NCBI GenBank assembly: GCA_916719935.1
Contig: CAKAPY010000007.1
Location: 1 to 17,147 of the forward strand
Source: an uncultured Actinomyces sp.
GTDB lineage: Bacteria > Actinomycetota > Actinomycetes > Actinomycetales > Actinomycetaceae
Direction: 5' to 3'
Length of the DNA stretch: 17,147 nucleotides
Both the position numbers and the translations under genes were made by a program. Position 1 is the stretch's first letter, and the number at the start of each line of letters is the position of its first letter. The notes below the pieces were generated by a model, which was not told the origin of the DNA, searched no databases, and saw only the letters and a list, made by a program, of their open reading frames with translations. Positions 7,615 through 14,377 of this stretch are shown one piece after another.

Positions 7615-7647
7615 CTGCGGGAAGACGAATGCAGAGGAGCATTGTTC

Positions 7648-9111
7648 ATGAGTGAGACCACCCAGGTTTCGTCTGGTCTAAACATCGAGATGGCCGGTCT
7701 CGATGTGATCCCCGAATCCGAACGAAAAGGCACGCCATCGTCCTTATTCATGCCTTGGTTTGCCGCTAATATCTCTGTCCTCGGCATTTCCTGGGGTTCG
7801 TGGGTGCTGGGCTTTGGCCTTTCACTCACGCAGGCCATTCTTGTCAGCGTTGTTGGCGTTGCACTCTCATTCCTTCTGTGTGGGCTGATCGCTATCGCGG
7901 GTAAGCGGGGCTCTGCACCGACCCTTGTGCTCTCTCGCGCGGCATTCGGATATAACGGAAACCGTATTTCTGCAGCAATCTCATGGGTCCTCACTGTTGG
8001 GTGGGAGACCTTCCTTGCCATCATGGCGGTTCAGGCAACCGCGACCGTTATGGGAGCGCTTGGCTTTAGTAACCACCTGCTTGCGCAGATCATCGCCTTG
8101 ATTGTCGTCGTTGTCCTTGCGGCAGGAGCGGGTATCCTCGGATTTGAAGCGATCATGAAGGTGCAAACGTGGATCACCTGGGCGACGGCAATCCTCACGA
8201 TCGTCTACCTTCTGCTCTCGGCCTCGACAATCAACTTCACGGTCCTTTCCGCACGTCCCGCAGCTCCCTTCGCAATGCTCCTGGGTGCGATGTGCATGCT
8301 TATGGTTGGTTTTGGTTTTGGATGGATTAACGCAGCAGCGGACTATTCGCGCTACCTTCCTCGCAAGGCCTCGACCGCCGGTGTTGTCGGCTGGACGACC
8401 GCAGGTGCGGCGCTGCCTGTCATTATCTTGGTGATCTTCGGTGTGCTGTTGGTTGGCTCCAACTATGACACTCTCTCTGAAGCCATCGGCAACGACCCGA
8501 TCGGTGCGCTGACAACAATTCTTCCGACCTGGTTCCTGATCCCCTTTGCGATCGTTGCAATCCTTGGTCTTGTTGGTGGAATCGTTATGGATATCTATTC
8601 CTCTGGCCTTTCACTGCTGGCAACCGGCGTTCCGGTGACCCGCCCCGTAGCCACCGCAATCGACGGCACCATCATGACCATCGGAACGATCGTCGTTGTC
8701 TTCTTTGCTGATTCCTTCCTCACGCCTTTTACTGCCTTCCTCACAACCCTTGGTGTTGTCATTGCCACCTGGGGCGGCGTCATGCTCGCTGATATCGCCC
8801 TCCGCCATCAGGACTACGACGAGCCCTCGCTCTTCACATCAACGGGACGCTACGGTTCCGTTAACTGGGGAGCAATCGCCACGCTGGCTGTGGGCTCCTT
8901 CGTTGGCTGGGGCTTCGTTGTCAATGCAAATGCCTCGTGGCTCGCGTGGCAGGGCTATCTCCTTGGCCCGCTCGGAGGTCGAGAGGGAGATTGGGCCGGT
9001 TCCAACATCGGAATCCTTCTTGCCCTTCTCGTAGGCTTCTGCGGTTATTGGCTGACCAGTGCGCGTCGCGTTCGTGCGCAGGAATCCACGCCTTCCCATA
9101 CGCTCGGCTAA
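7648..9111 (+). CDS. NCS1 family nucleobase (purine/cytosine) permease
   Basis: Membrane permease of 487 residues in the nucleobase:cation symporter-1 family, purine/cytosine branch. It has a short polar N-terminus (about 30 residues), then some twelve hydrophobic segments. Family landmarks are SSLFMPWFAANISVLGISWG early on, PTLVLSRAAFGYNGN (the first loop, where NCS1 members carry a conserved RxxFG-xG), AADYSRYLP in the middle loop, and a terminal hydrophilic tail. The ATG at 7648 is preceded by GAGGAG (7634-7639) with an 8-base spacer; a TTG two codons upstream is less likely. The purine nucleoside phosphorylase starts 19 bp after the stop, so this is a two-gene salvage operon: uptake of a base and interconversion with its nucleoside. 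The exact substrate (cytosine, adenine, guanine, hypoxanthine or other) is not readable. Confidence 0.88.
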   Translation: MSETTQVSSGLNIEMAGLDVIPESERKGTPSSLFMPWFAANISVLGISWGSWVLGFGLSLTQAILVSVVGVALSFLLCGLIAIAGKRGSAPTLVLSRAAFGYNGNRISAAISWVLTVGWETFLAIMAVQATATVMGALGFSNHLLAQIIALIVVVVLAAGAGILGFEAIMKVQTWITWATAILTIVYLLLSASTINFTVLSARPAAPFAMLLGAMCMLMVGFGFGWINAAADYSRYLPRKASTAGVVGWTTAGAALPVIILVIFGVLLVGSNYDTLSEAIGNDPIGALTTILPTWFLIPFAIVAILGLVGGIVMDIYSSGLSLLATGVPVTRPVATAIDGTIMTIGTIVVVFFADSFLTPFTAFLTTLGVVIATWGGVMLADIALRHQDYDEPSLFTSTGRYGSVNWGAIATLAVGSFVGWGFVVNANASWLAWQGYLLGPLGGREGDWAGSNIGILLALLVGFCGYWLTSARRVRAQESTPSHTLG

Positions 9112-9130
9112 AAGTTGAAGAAGGTGTGCT

Positions 9131-9934
9131 TTGACAGCTGATCCCCGTTTTTCTTCCGTTCTTTTTGATCCCGAGGCCACGCTCGCCGCGGAGCAGATTC
9201 GCGCCCTTTGCGGGGGAGTTCCCTTCGCATTGGTCGTCTTGGGATCAGGCTTAGCGAATGCTCTTCATGAGCAGTGGGGAGCGCCATCGGCCTCGCAGCC
9301 TTTGGGGTCACTTCCTGGTGTGAGTGCCCCGGTTGCGGATGGACACCGCAATGAACTTCGTGTCTACACGCGCGAATGCGGCCCCGTTCTGGTTGCGACC
9401 GGACGCACTCACCTGTACGAGGGACACGGGCCTCTTGCTGTCACCGCACTGATCCGCGCCGCTGCGTGCGCGGGTATCCAACGCGCAATTGTGACCAATG
9501 CAAACGGATGCCTGCGTGACTGGTCTCTGGGTGATGTCATGGTCATTACAGATCACATGAATCTCAGCGGTTCCTCGCCATTTGATGGCCCCCTGTTTGT
9601 CGACATCTCACAGGTTTGGGACAGTGAGATGAGCAAGAAGATGCGTGAGCACTGTGGCCGAGAGGGAACCTACGCCTTCCTTCGTGGACCTGAGTATCAA
9701 ACAGGTGCAGAAAGTCGAGCCTTAGTGCAATTGGGTGCTGATTGCGTTGGAATGTCGACTGTTCTTGAGGCAATAACCGCTCACGCACTCGGAGTGCGTG
9801 TTGCCGGTATGTCAGTTGTCTCAGACCTGTCTTTCGCCCAGGCGCAAACCGACCCGCAAGACGTTGTGGACGCCGCGCGAAAGGCATCCACGACGGTCGT
9901 TGCCGGTATCGAGGCCGCTCTGGACGCGGAGTGA
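9131..9934 (+). CDS. Purine nucleoside phosphorylase, trimeric (PNP/MTAP) family
   Basis: Cytosolic enzyme of 267 residues that splits purine nucleosides with phosphate. Family motifs are LGSGL (37-41, phosphate-binding Ser39), GRTHLYEGH (91-99, His94), TNANG (122-126), DHMNLSGSSP (141-150), GPEYQTGAE (186-194) and GADCVGMSTVLEA (202-214). Two base-contact positions differ from ordinary PNPs: the Glu of GPxFET (Glu201 in human PNP) is Gln190, and the Asn of the TN-motif (Asn243) is Asp232 in VSDLSFA. The start is TTG at 9131; no ATG or GTG fits, and AAGAAGG (9118-9124) lies 6 bases upstream. It is probably co-transcribed with the NCS1 permease and is convergent with the C-S lyase gene, whose stop is 28 bp away. 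No clear terminator lies between them. Length is typical for the family. Confidence 0.9.
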   Translation: MTADPRFSSVLFDPEATLAAEQIRALCGGVPFALVVLGSGLANALHEQWGAPSASQPLGSLPGVSAPVADGHRNELRVYTRECGPVLVATGRTHLYEGHGPLAVTALIRAAACAGIQRAIVTNANGCLRDWSLGDVMVITDHMNLSGSSPFDGPLFVDISQVWDSEMSKKMREHCGREGTYAFLRGPEYQTGAESRALVQLGADCVGMSTVLEAITAHALGVRVAGMSVVSDLSFAQAQTDPQDVVDAARKASTTVVAGIEAALDAE

Positions 9935-9962
9935 ACGACTGGCGCAGGGTGTGGGGAAAGGC

Positions 9963-11126
9963 CTAAAGAACGCCTAGAACCCGAGAAACCAATTCTTCAG
10001 TAACCTGCGGTGAACACGCCAAGTTCACACGCACCCACTTCGAGTAACGCTCGCCCAAAGTGATCCCTTCATTTGTCGCGATGTGCGCGCGTTGGAGAAG
10101 TGTCTTCGAAGGGTTCGGGCCCAATTCGGGGTAGGCTTCGAAACCCCACCAGGTCAGGTAGGTTGCCTGCGGGGGACGGAAGTCAATCTCGGTGGGTGTC
10201 AGCGCCTCGGTAACGGTGCGGATATTGCCCTCGATCACGGACAGGACCTCGTTTTGCCAGTCATCGCCGTTTGTGTAGGCCTCGATTGTCCCAAGCGCGC
10301 CGATTGTTGAGGTCGAATGGGGGAGCTTTTCCTGGCACACGCGATCCCAACGCGCTCGTAATTCTTGATCGGGCACGATGACCTGGGCATTTGGCAGTCC
10401 CGCAATATTCCAGCCCTTCGTTGCCGCAGTTGCGGTGATCGTATGCGCTGCAAATTCTGCGCCCAGTCGCGCATAGGAGGTAAAGCCTCGGCCACCCAAC
10501 ACCAAGGGGGAGTGGATTTCATCCGCGAAGACCAAAGCGTCGTACTCAGACACCAGCATCTGCAAAGCTCGCATCTCGGATTCTGTTAACACGCGCCCCA
10601 CGGGGTTCCATGGATTGCAGAGAATCAGCAGGCCAGCCCCGGCCTCGAGACCTGCCTTAATTCCCTCAAGGTCAAGGGTCCAGCCGCCCGGGTATGCCTC
10701 ATCGTGCAACGAGGGCACGTCGATGACCGGATGCCCCAGTGCGGGAGGAATTGTCAAGAATGGCATGTACGCGGGAGTCGGTACGATAACCGGTGATCCG
10801 GGACGCACCATGTACTGGATCATCACTTCCAGTGCCGGAAGGACAGCGGGTGCCATGCGAATTGAATCAACTTCAAGATCCCAGCCGAAGCGCTTCTTCT
10901 GGAATTGCGCAGTAGCTTGGGCAACCTCCGGCGCAAGCCAACGGGGGTTGTAGCCCAGCAAACCTTCGCGAATCGCGCGGGTCATGCGCTCCTCGACACA
11001 AGGCGCGGTACCGAAATCCATCTCTGCAACCCAGGCGCCCAAGACATCGCTGCCGTCCGCGGGCTTAACTCCCGTCCACTTCAGTGAACCAACGCGACGG
11101 AGTTCCTCAGCGCTGCAAAAATCCAT
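9963..11126 (-). CDS. PLP-dependent C-S lyase / aminotransferase, MalY/PatB family
   Basis: Fold-type I PLP enzyme of 387 residues. MalY/PatB members mostly cleave cystathionine or cysteine conjugates (beta C-S lyase), and some act as aminotransferases. Visible are MDFCSAEELRRVGSLKW at the start, AWVAEMDFGTAPC (31-43, the usual WVADMDF), Tyr120 in PTPAY, NPWNPVGR (171-178), DEIHSPL (202-208) and the PLP lysine K237 in ATKGWNIAGL. The ATG at 11126 is chosen because it gives the MxFD-like N-terminus of PatB and has AAAGAAG 7 bases upstream; a TTG at 11162 would add 12 residues. The lysine context ATKGWN differs from the more common SKTFN. It is divergent from gltX and convergent with the PNP gene. 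Metabolic substrate not assignable; methionine/cysteine metabolism is likely from the family. Confidence 0.88.
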   Translation of the reverse strand: MDFCSAEELRRVGSLKWTGVKPADGSDVLGAWVAEMDFGTAPCVEERMTRAIREGLLGYNPRWLAPEVAQATAQFQKKRFGWDLEVDSIRMAPAVLPALEVMIQYMVRPGSPVIVPTPAYMPFLTIPPALGHPVIDVPSLHDEAYPGGWTLDLEGIKAGLEAGAGLLILCNPWNPVGRVLTESEMRALQMLVSEYDALVFADEIHSPLVLGGRGFTSYARLGAEFAAHTITATAATKGWNIAGLPNAQVIVPDQELRARWDRVCQEKLPHSTSTIGALGTIEAYTNGDDWQNEVLSVIEGNIRTVTEALTPTEIDFRPPQATYLTWWGFEAYPELGPNPSKTLLQRAHIATNEGITLGERYSKWVRVNLACSPQVTEELVSRVLGVL

Positions 11127-11181
11127 GCGAAAACTTCTTTCCAAAGGTGCCCTCAAAGGCAAAGTGTGTGAGCTACCTCCC

Positions 11182-11210
11182 AGTGTAAGGGGAGCGGTGA
11201 TAATTCGGAA
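11182..11210 (-). promoter_or_regulatory. Candidate promoter of the C-S lyase gene
   Basis: On the minus strand TTCCGA (11210-11205) and TACACT (11187-11182) are 17 bases apart. A start site near 11175 would leave a leader of about 48 bases before the ATG at 11126, in line with that start choice. The -35 is weak. Confidence 0.4.
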
Positions 11211-11324
11211 TTCGCCGTCATGGTGTGAGCGAAGGTAACAGGGCGCGCATCCCTTGGCGGGGGAGAGGGCTTGCTCAGTCCTCGCACACCCATTGAATTG
11301 ACGCAGGGCTAATAAGAAGGGGGC

Positions 11325-11338
11325 TAAACTAGGGGATT
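11325..11338 (+). promoter_or_regulatory. gltX: gltX -10 element implying a leaderless mRNA
   Basis: TAAACT (11325-11330) fits a -10 hexamer and ends only 8 bases before the gltX ATG at 11339. Transcription would begin at or next to the start codon. No properly spaced ribosome site exists: AGGGG at 11331-11335 is too close to the ATG and would lie outside the transcript. The nearest TTGACG (11298-11303) is 21 bases upstream of the -10, so the -35 is poor. Confidence 0.45.
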
Positions 11339-12847
11339 ATGAGTGTGACTACCGCAAGTGGCGCCGATGTTCGCGTCCGATTCTGCCCTTCGCCAACTGG
11401 AACTCCTCACGTGGGAATGGTCCGTACCTGCCTCTTCAACTGGGCATACGCGCGCCATACTGGAGGCACCTTCGTCTTCCGTATTGAAGACACCGATGCT
11501 GCTCGCGATTCCCAGGAATCTTTCGATCAGATTCTTGATTCGCTGCGTTGGCTTGGCCTGGATTGGGATGAAGGCGTCGGTAAGGGCGGACCGCACCCGC
11601 CGTACCGCCAGAGCGAGCGCATGGACATCTACCGCGATGTCGCCGCAAAGCTCCTCGAAGCCGGCTATGCCTACGAGTCGTACTCGACTCCCGAAGAGGT
11701 CGAAGCCCGCCACATCGCAAAGGGCGAGGACCCCAAGCTCGGTTACGACGGCTTTGATCGTGATCTGACCGAAGAACAGATTGCCGCCTACCGTGCCGAG
11801 GGACGCAAGCCGGTCCTGCGCATGCGTATGCCCGATGAAGACATTACCTTCACCGACCTGATTCGCGGCGAGATCACCTTCAAGCCCGGATCGGTTCCGG
11901 ACTACGTCATTGTCCGTGCCAATGGTCACCCGCTGTACACGTTGGTCAACCCCGTTGATGACGCGCTCATGGAAATCACGCACGTTCTGCGTGGTGAAGA
12001 CCTGCTCTCTTCGACGCCTCGTCAGATTGTCCTCTACCGAGCACTGGAAGAACTGGGTATTGCCAAGTTCATGCCTCGTTTCGGCCACCTGCCCTATGTG
12101 ATGGGTGAAGGAAATAAGAAGCTGTCCAAGCGCGACCCCGAATCGAACCTGCTCCTGCATCGCGAAGCCGGAATGATTCCCGAGGGCTTGAACAACTACC
12201 TGGCCCTGCTGGGATGGTCGATCAGCCCCGATAATGACGTCTTCTCCATGGAGGAGATGGCCGCGGCCTTTGATATCGCCGATGTGAACCCGAACCCGGC
12301 ACGCTTCGACCACAAGAAGTGCATCGCGATTAACGCCGAGCACATTCGTTTGCTCGCTCCGGATGATTTCCGAGGCCGTATCGTCCCCTTCCTTCACCGT
12401 GAGGGATTGGTATCGGCTGACTCCTATGAGGAACTGACCTCGGATGAGCAGAAGATTATGCAGCACGCCTCTCCGCTCATCCAGACCCGCATCCAGTTGC
12501 TGGGTGAGGCTCCTGGAATGCTGGGCTTCCTCTTCACTGAAGACGATGCGCTTGAGCTGGATGAAAAGTCCGTATCGAAGCTCAAGGAGAATGCTCCTGA
12601 GGTTTTGGATGCAACGATCCATTACATCGAGAACTATGACGGTCCCTTTACAACCGAGGCTCTTGAGCATGCCCTCCGTGAGCTGATTGTTGAAGGTATG
12701 GATATCAAGCCTCGCGTGGCCTTTGGTCCGATTCGTGTGGCCGTCACCGGTCGTCAGGTTTCCCCGCCGCTGTTTGAGTCCATGGAGATTTTGGGCCGCG
12801 AGAGCGTGTTGAACCGTCTACACGCCTTGCGTAACCAACTGGGCTGA
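11339..12847 (+). CDS. gltX: Glutamyl-tRNA synthetase (class I)
   Basis: Charges tRNA with glutamate in the cytoplasm. The protein has 502 residues, a normal bacterial length. The HIGH motif appears as HVGM (24-27) in RFCPSPTGTPHVG, followed by FRIEDTD (47-53), QSERMDIY (91-98), LRGEDLL (217-223) and the KMSKS-type loop NKKLSKRDPE (259-268). The anticodon-binding alpha-helical domain fills the C-terminal third. Actinobacteria generally lack GlnRS, so this enzyme is expected to be non-discriminating and also to make Glu-tRNA(Gln) for GatCAB. The tRNA-Gln and tRNA-Glu genes 140-320 bp downstream fit that role. The ATG at 11339 gives the expected N-terminus and probably belongs to a leaderless message. 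A strong hairpin follows the stop codon. A 448-codon antisense frame over this gene is a shadow. Confidence 0.97.
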   Translation: MSVTTASGADVRVRFCPSPTGTPHVGMVRTCLFNWAYARHTGGTFVFRIEDTDAARDSQESFDQILDSLRWLGLDWDEGVGKGGPHPPYRQSERMDIYRDVAAKLLEAGYAYESYSTPEEVEARHIAKGEDPKLGYDGFDRDLTEEQIAAYRAEGRKPVLRMRMPDEDITFTDLIRGEITFKPGSVPDYVIVRANGHPLYTLVNPVDDALMEITHVLRGEDLLSSTPRQIVLYRALEELGIAKFMPRFGHLPYVMGEGNKKLSKRDPESNLLLHREAGMIPEGLNNYLALLGWSISPDNDVFSMEEMAAAFDIADVNPNPARFDHKKCIAINAEHIRLLAPDDFRGRIVPFLHREGLVSADSYEELTSDEQKIMQHASPLIQTRIQLLGEAPGMLGFLFTEDDALELDEKSVSKLKENAPEVLDATIHYIENYDGPFTTEALEHALRELIVEGMDIKPRVAFGPIRVAVTGRQVSPPLFESMEILGRESVLNRLHALRNQLG

Positions 12848-12865
12848 GTATCTGACTGATACCTG

Positions 12866-12914
12866 ATCGCAGGTGCGTGGTGATCAAATATGATCAGTGC
12901 CACGTGCCTGCGAT
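12866..12914 (+). terminator. Long hairpin after gltX, probable terminator without a U-tract
   Basis: ATCGCAGGTGCGTGG (12866-12880) pairs with CCACGTGCCTGCGAT (12900-12914), 15 bp with two G-T pairs. After a 3-base bulge (GTG, 12897-12899), TGATCA (12881-12886) pairs with TGATCA (12891-12896) around an AATA loop. Only TTT follows, so it is not a classic U-tract terminator. It lies 19 bp after gltX. The -35 of the tRNA promoter begins at its last bases. Confidence 0.5.
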
Positions 12915-12944
12915 TTGGCATCTGAAGCGCATTTGAGTATTCTT
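12915..12944 (+). promoter_or_regulatory. Promoter of the tRNA-Gln/tRNA-Glu unit
   Basis: TTGGCA (12915-12920), an 18-base spacer and TATTCT (12939-12944) form a good sigma-70-type promoter. The start site would be near 12951, about 39 bases before the mature tRNA-Gln. The GC-rich stretch CGCCGCC just after it is typical of growth-rate-controlled stable RNA promoters. Confidence 0.55.
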
Positions 12945-12989
12945 TTCTCTTGTCGCCGCCTTGGGTTTAAGCCCGAGCGGATTGCGCCA

Positions 12990-13064
12990 TGGGGTATGGT
13001 GTAATTGGCAGCACGAGTGATTCTGGTTCATTTAGTCTAGGTTCGAGTCCTGGTACCCCAGCCA
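12990..13064 (+). tRNA. tRNA-Gln (anticodon CTG), CCA encoded
   Basis: A full cloverleaf can be drawn. Acceptor TGGGGTA pairs with TACCCCA. The D stem is GTGT/GCAC. The anticodon stem AGTGA/TCATT encloses the loop TTCTGGT, so the anticodon is CTG, reading CAG (Gln). The T stem CTAGG/CCTGG encloses TTCGAGT. The discriminator base is G, and the 3' CCA is encoded at 13062-13064. The body is 72 bases plus CCA. It is the first gene of a two-tRNA unit. Confidence 0.97.
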
Positions 13065-13081
13065 TCGCAAAGTTTTTGCGA
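13065..13081 (+). other. Small hairpin between the two tRNAs, possible processing element
   Basis: TCGCAAA (13065-13071) pairs perfectly with TTTGCGA (13075-13081) around GTT. It lies directly after the CCA of tRNA-Gln and 8 bases before tRNA-Glu. It has no U-tract, so termination is unlikely; a spacer structure used in processing is the simplest reading. Confidence 0.45.
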
Positions 13082-13089
13082 GAAGAAAG

Positions 13090-13162
13090 GCCCCCATCGT
13101 CTAGCGGCCTAGGACGACGCCCTCTCACGGCGTTAACACCGGTTCAAATCCGGTTGGGGGTA
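13090..13162 (+). tRNA. tRNA-Glu (anticodon CTC)
   Basis: A full cloverleaf of 73 bases. Acceptor GCCCCCA pairs with TGGGGGT, with the G-T first pair usual for bacterial tRNA-Glu. The D stem is GTCT/GGAC. The anticodon stem ACGCC/GGCGT encloses CTCTCAC, so the anticodon is CTC, reading GAG. The T stem ACCGG/CCGGT encloses TTCAAAT, and the discriminator is A. The following bases are CAG, so CCA is not encoded, unlike the neighbouring tRNA-Gln. Confidence 0.97.
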
Positions 13163-13170
13163 CAGATACC

Positions 13171-13195
13171 AGCAGGGCTTCGGCCCTGCTTTTTT
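13171..13195 (+). terminator. Rho-independent terminator of the tRNA unit
   Basis: AGCAGGGC (13171-13178), the stable tetraloop TTCG, GCCCTGCT (13183-13190) and then TTTTT. The stem is a perfect 8 bp. It lies 8 bases after tRNA-Glu and ends the tRNA transcript before the glycosyltransferase gene. Confidence 0.95.
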
Positions 13196-13237
13196 GTTAG
13201 CTGCGCTGCCGCCCTTGGCATCTGCAAGAATAAAAGC

Positions 13238-14377
13238 ATGCGCATTGTTTTGGTCTCTGACACCTTCCGCCCGACTATGGGAGGAATTGAAACTCAGGTC
13301 GGTGCACTTGCCGACCATCTTCATGCCCGAGGCCACGATATCGTCGTTCTGACCTGCACTCCCGAGGGTGATGCGCTGTCCACGTCCCCCTATCCGGTGC
13401 TGCGTTCCTCGTGGCGCAATCCTTTCAACGCGCCGGTTGATCCCAAAGCCCCCCGTCGTTTTACCGACTTCATTCGGCGTTTTAATCCCGATGTTGTCCA
13501 CTACCACATGGGTGAGCTGACTCCGGTTGTTCAGTCGGTCCTTCTGAACTTAAAGGATTCGAGGATTCCGCAGGTCGTCACCGTGCATTCTCTGTGGGAC
13601 CCCCGCGTGACAATCCCGGCATTCCGTGCCATCGCACGACGCGCAGGCTTGTCGAAGGCGCCGATTATGTGGACAGGTGTCTCTGAGCTGGTCAATGAGC
13701 AAATTCGCCAGGTCTTGGGGCCAGACATCTGTGTTTCAACCTTGCATAATGGCGTAGATGTCGCGCCATGGCAGCGTCCACCCGTTGCCCACCAAGGCAT
13801 CGTCGCGGTGACCGCCACACGTTTTGCTCCGCGCAAGCGCGTGGATGCCCTGATCGACATCCTTTCTGAAACCCGGCGCCGCTGGGATTCTTATTCCCGA
13901 GGCCACCGCGGTGATTTCCCCCTGCGCGCAGTAGTTGCGGGTGAAGGTCCGCTTTTTGATGGTGTTCAGCGCCGCGTTGAGCGCAGTGGGCTGGGGGATT
14001 GGTTGCTTCTACCGGGACGTCTGAGTGCGACGCAGCTCCAGGACCTGTATGCGCGTTCCGATATTTTCCTCGCGCCTTCGGTGAAGGAATCTGCCTCTAT
14101 CGCTGGACGCGAGGCCTTGGCCTCGGGGCTTGCAGTAATGACACGTTCACAGTCTGGACTTGCGGAAGTCGTTGAAAATGGCCTCAACGGGTGGTGTCTA
14201 GACAATGATGACGAGATGATCGAAGCGCTCGTATCTGTGCTTGAGGTTCCCGCGCAGCTTGAATGTATTCACGCGCATAATCGCAGTGAAGACTTCCCCT
14301 TCACATGGGAGAAAGTCATCGAGGCGACAGAAAACTACTACCGCCGAGCTCAGGAACTGGCCTCGGCGGGGGCTTAG
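13238..14377 (+). CDS. Glycosyltransferase, GT4 family (group 1, GT-B fold)
   Basis: Protein of 379 residues with a GT-B fold that transfers a sugar from a nucleotide donor, probably to a lipid or cell-envelope glycan at the inner face of the membrane. The N-terminal domain starts MRIVLVSDTFRPTMGGIETQ, with the GGIE loop of GT4 enzymes. The C-terminal donor domain has TRFAPRKRVDALI (194-206), VAGEGPLFDGV (233-243), the E-x7-E motif as E284 and E292 in KESASIAGREA, and SGLAEVVENGLNG (306-318). It resembles mannosyl/glucosyltransferases such as the PimB group, but acceptor and donor cannot be named. The ATG at 13238 is chosen because an open frame further upstream runs through both tRNA genes; no good ribosome site precedes it. 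Its stop overlaps that of the convergent IclR gene by 4 bp. Confidence 0.9.
   Translation: MRIVLVSDTFRPTMGGIETQVGALADHLHARGHDIVVLTCTPEGDALSTSPYPVLRSSWRNPFNAPVDPKAPRRFTDFIRRFNPDVVHYHMGELTPVVQSVLLNLKDSRIPQVVTVHSLWDPRVTIPAFRAIARRAGLSKAPIMWTGVSELVNEQIRQVLGPDICVSTLHNGVDVAPWQRPPVAHQGIVAVTATRFAPRKRVDALIDILSETRRRWDSYSRGHRGDFPLRAVVAGEGPLFDGVQRRVERSGLGDWLLLPGRLSATQLQDLYARSDIFLAPSVKESASIAGREALASGLAVMTRSQSGLAEVVENGLNGWCLDNDDEMIEALVSVLEVPAQLECIHAHNRSEDFPFTWEKVIEATENYYRRAQELASAGA

Noticed and set aside
7510..7647. Purine riboswitch upstream of the nucleobase permease
   Set aside because: The conserved junction sequences and three-stem layout of purine or PreQ1 riboswitches are not visible; only a simple bulged repeat is present.
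11324..12670. 448-codon open frame on the minus strand
   Set aside because: It is antisense to gltX, with no recognisable motif or ribosome site; a shadow of codon bias.
12989..13237. N-terminal extension of the glycosyltransferase frame
   Set aside because: It runs through both tRNA genes and the terminator; the GT4 fold begins exactly at the ATG at 13238.
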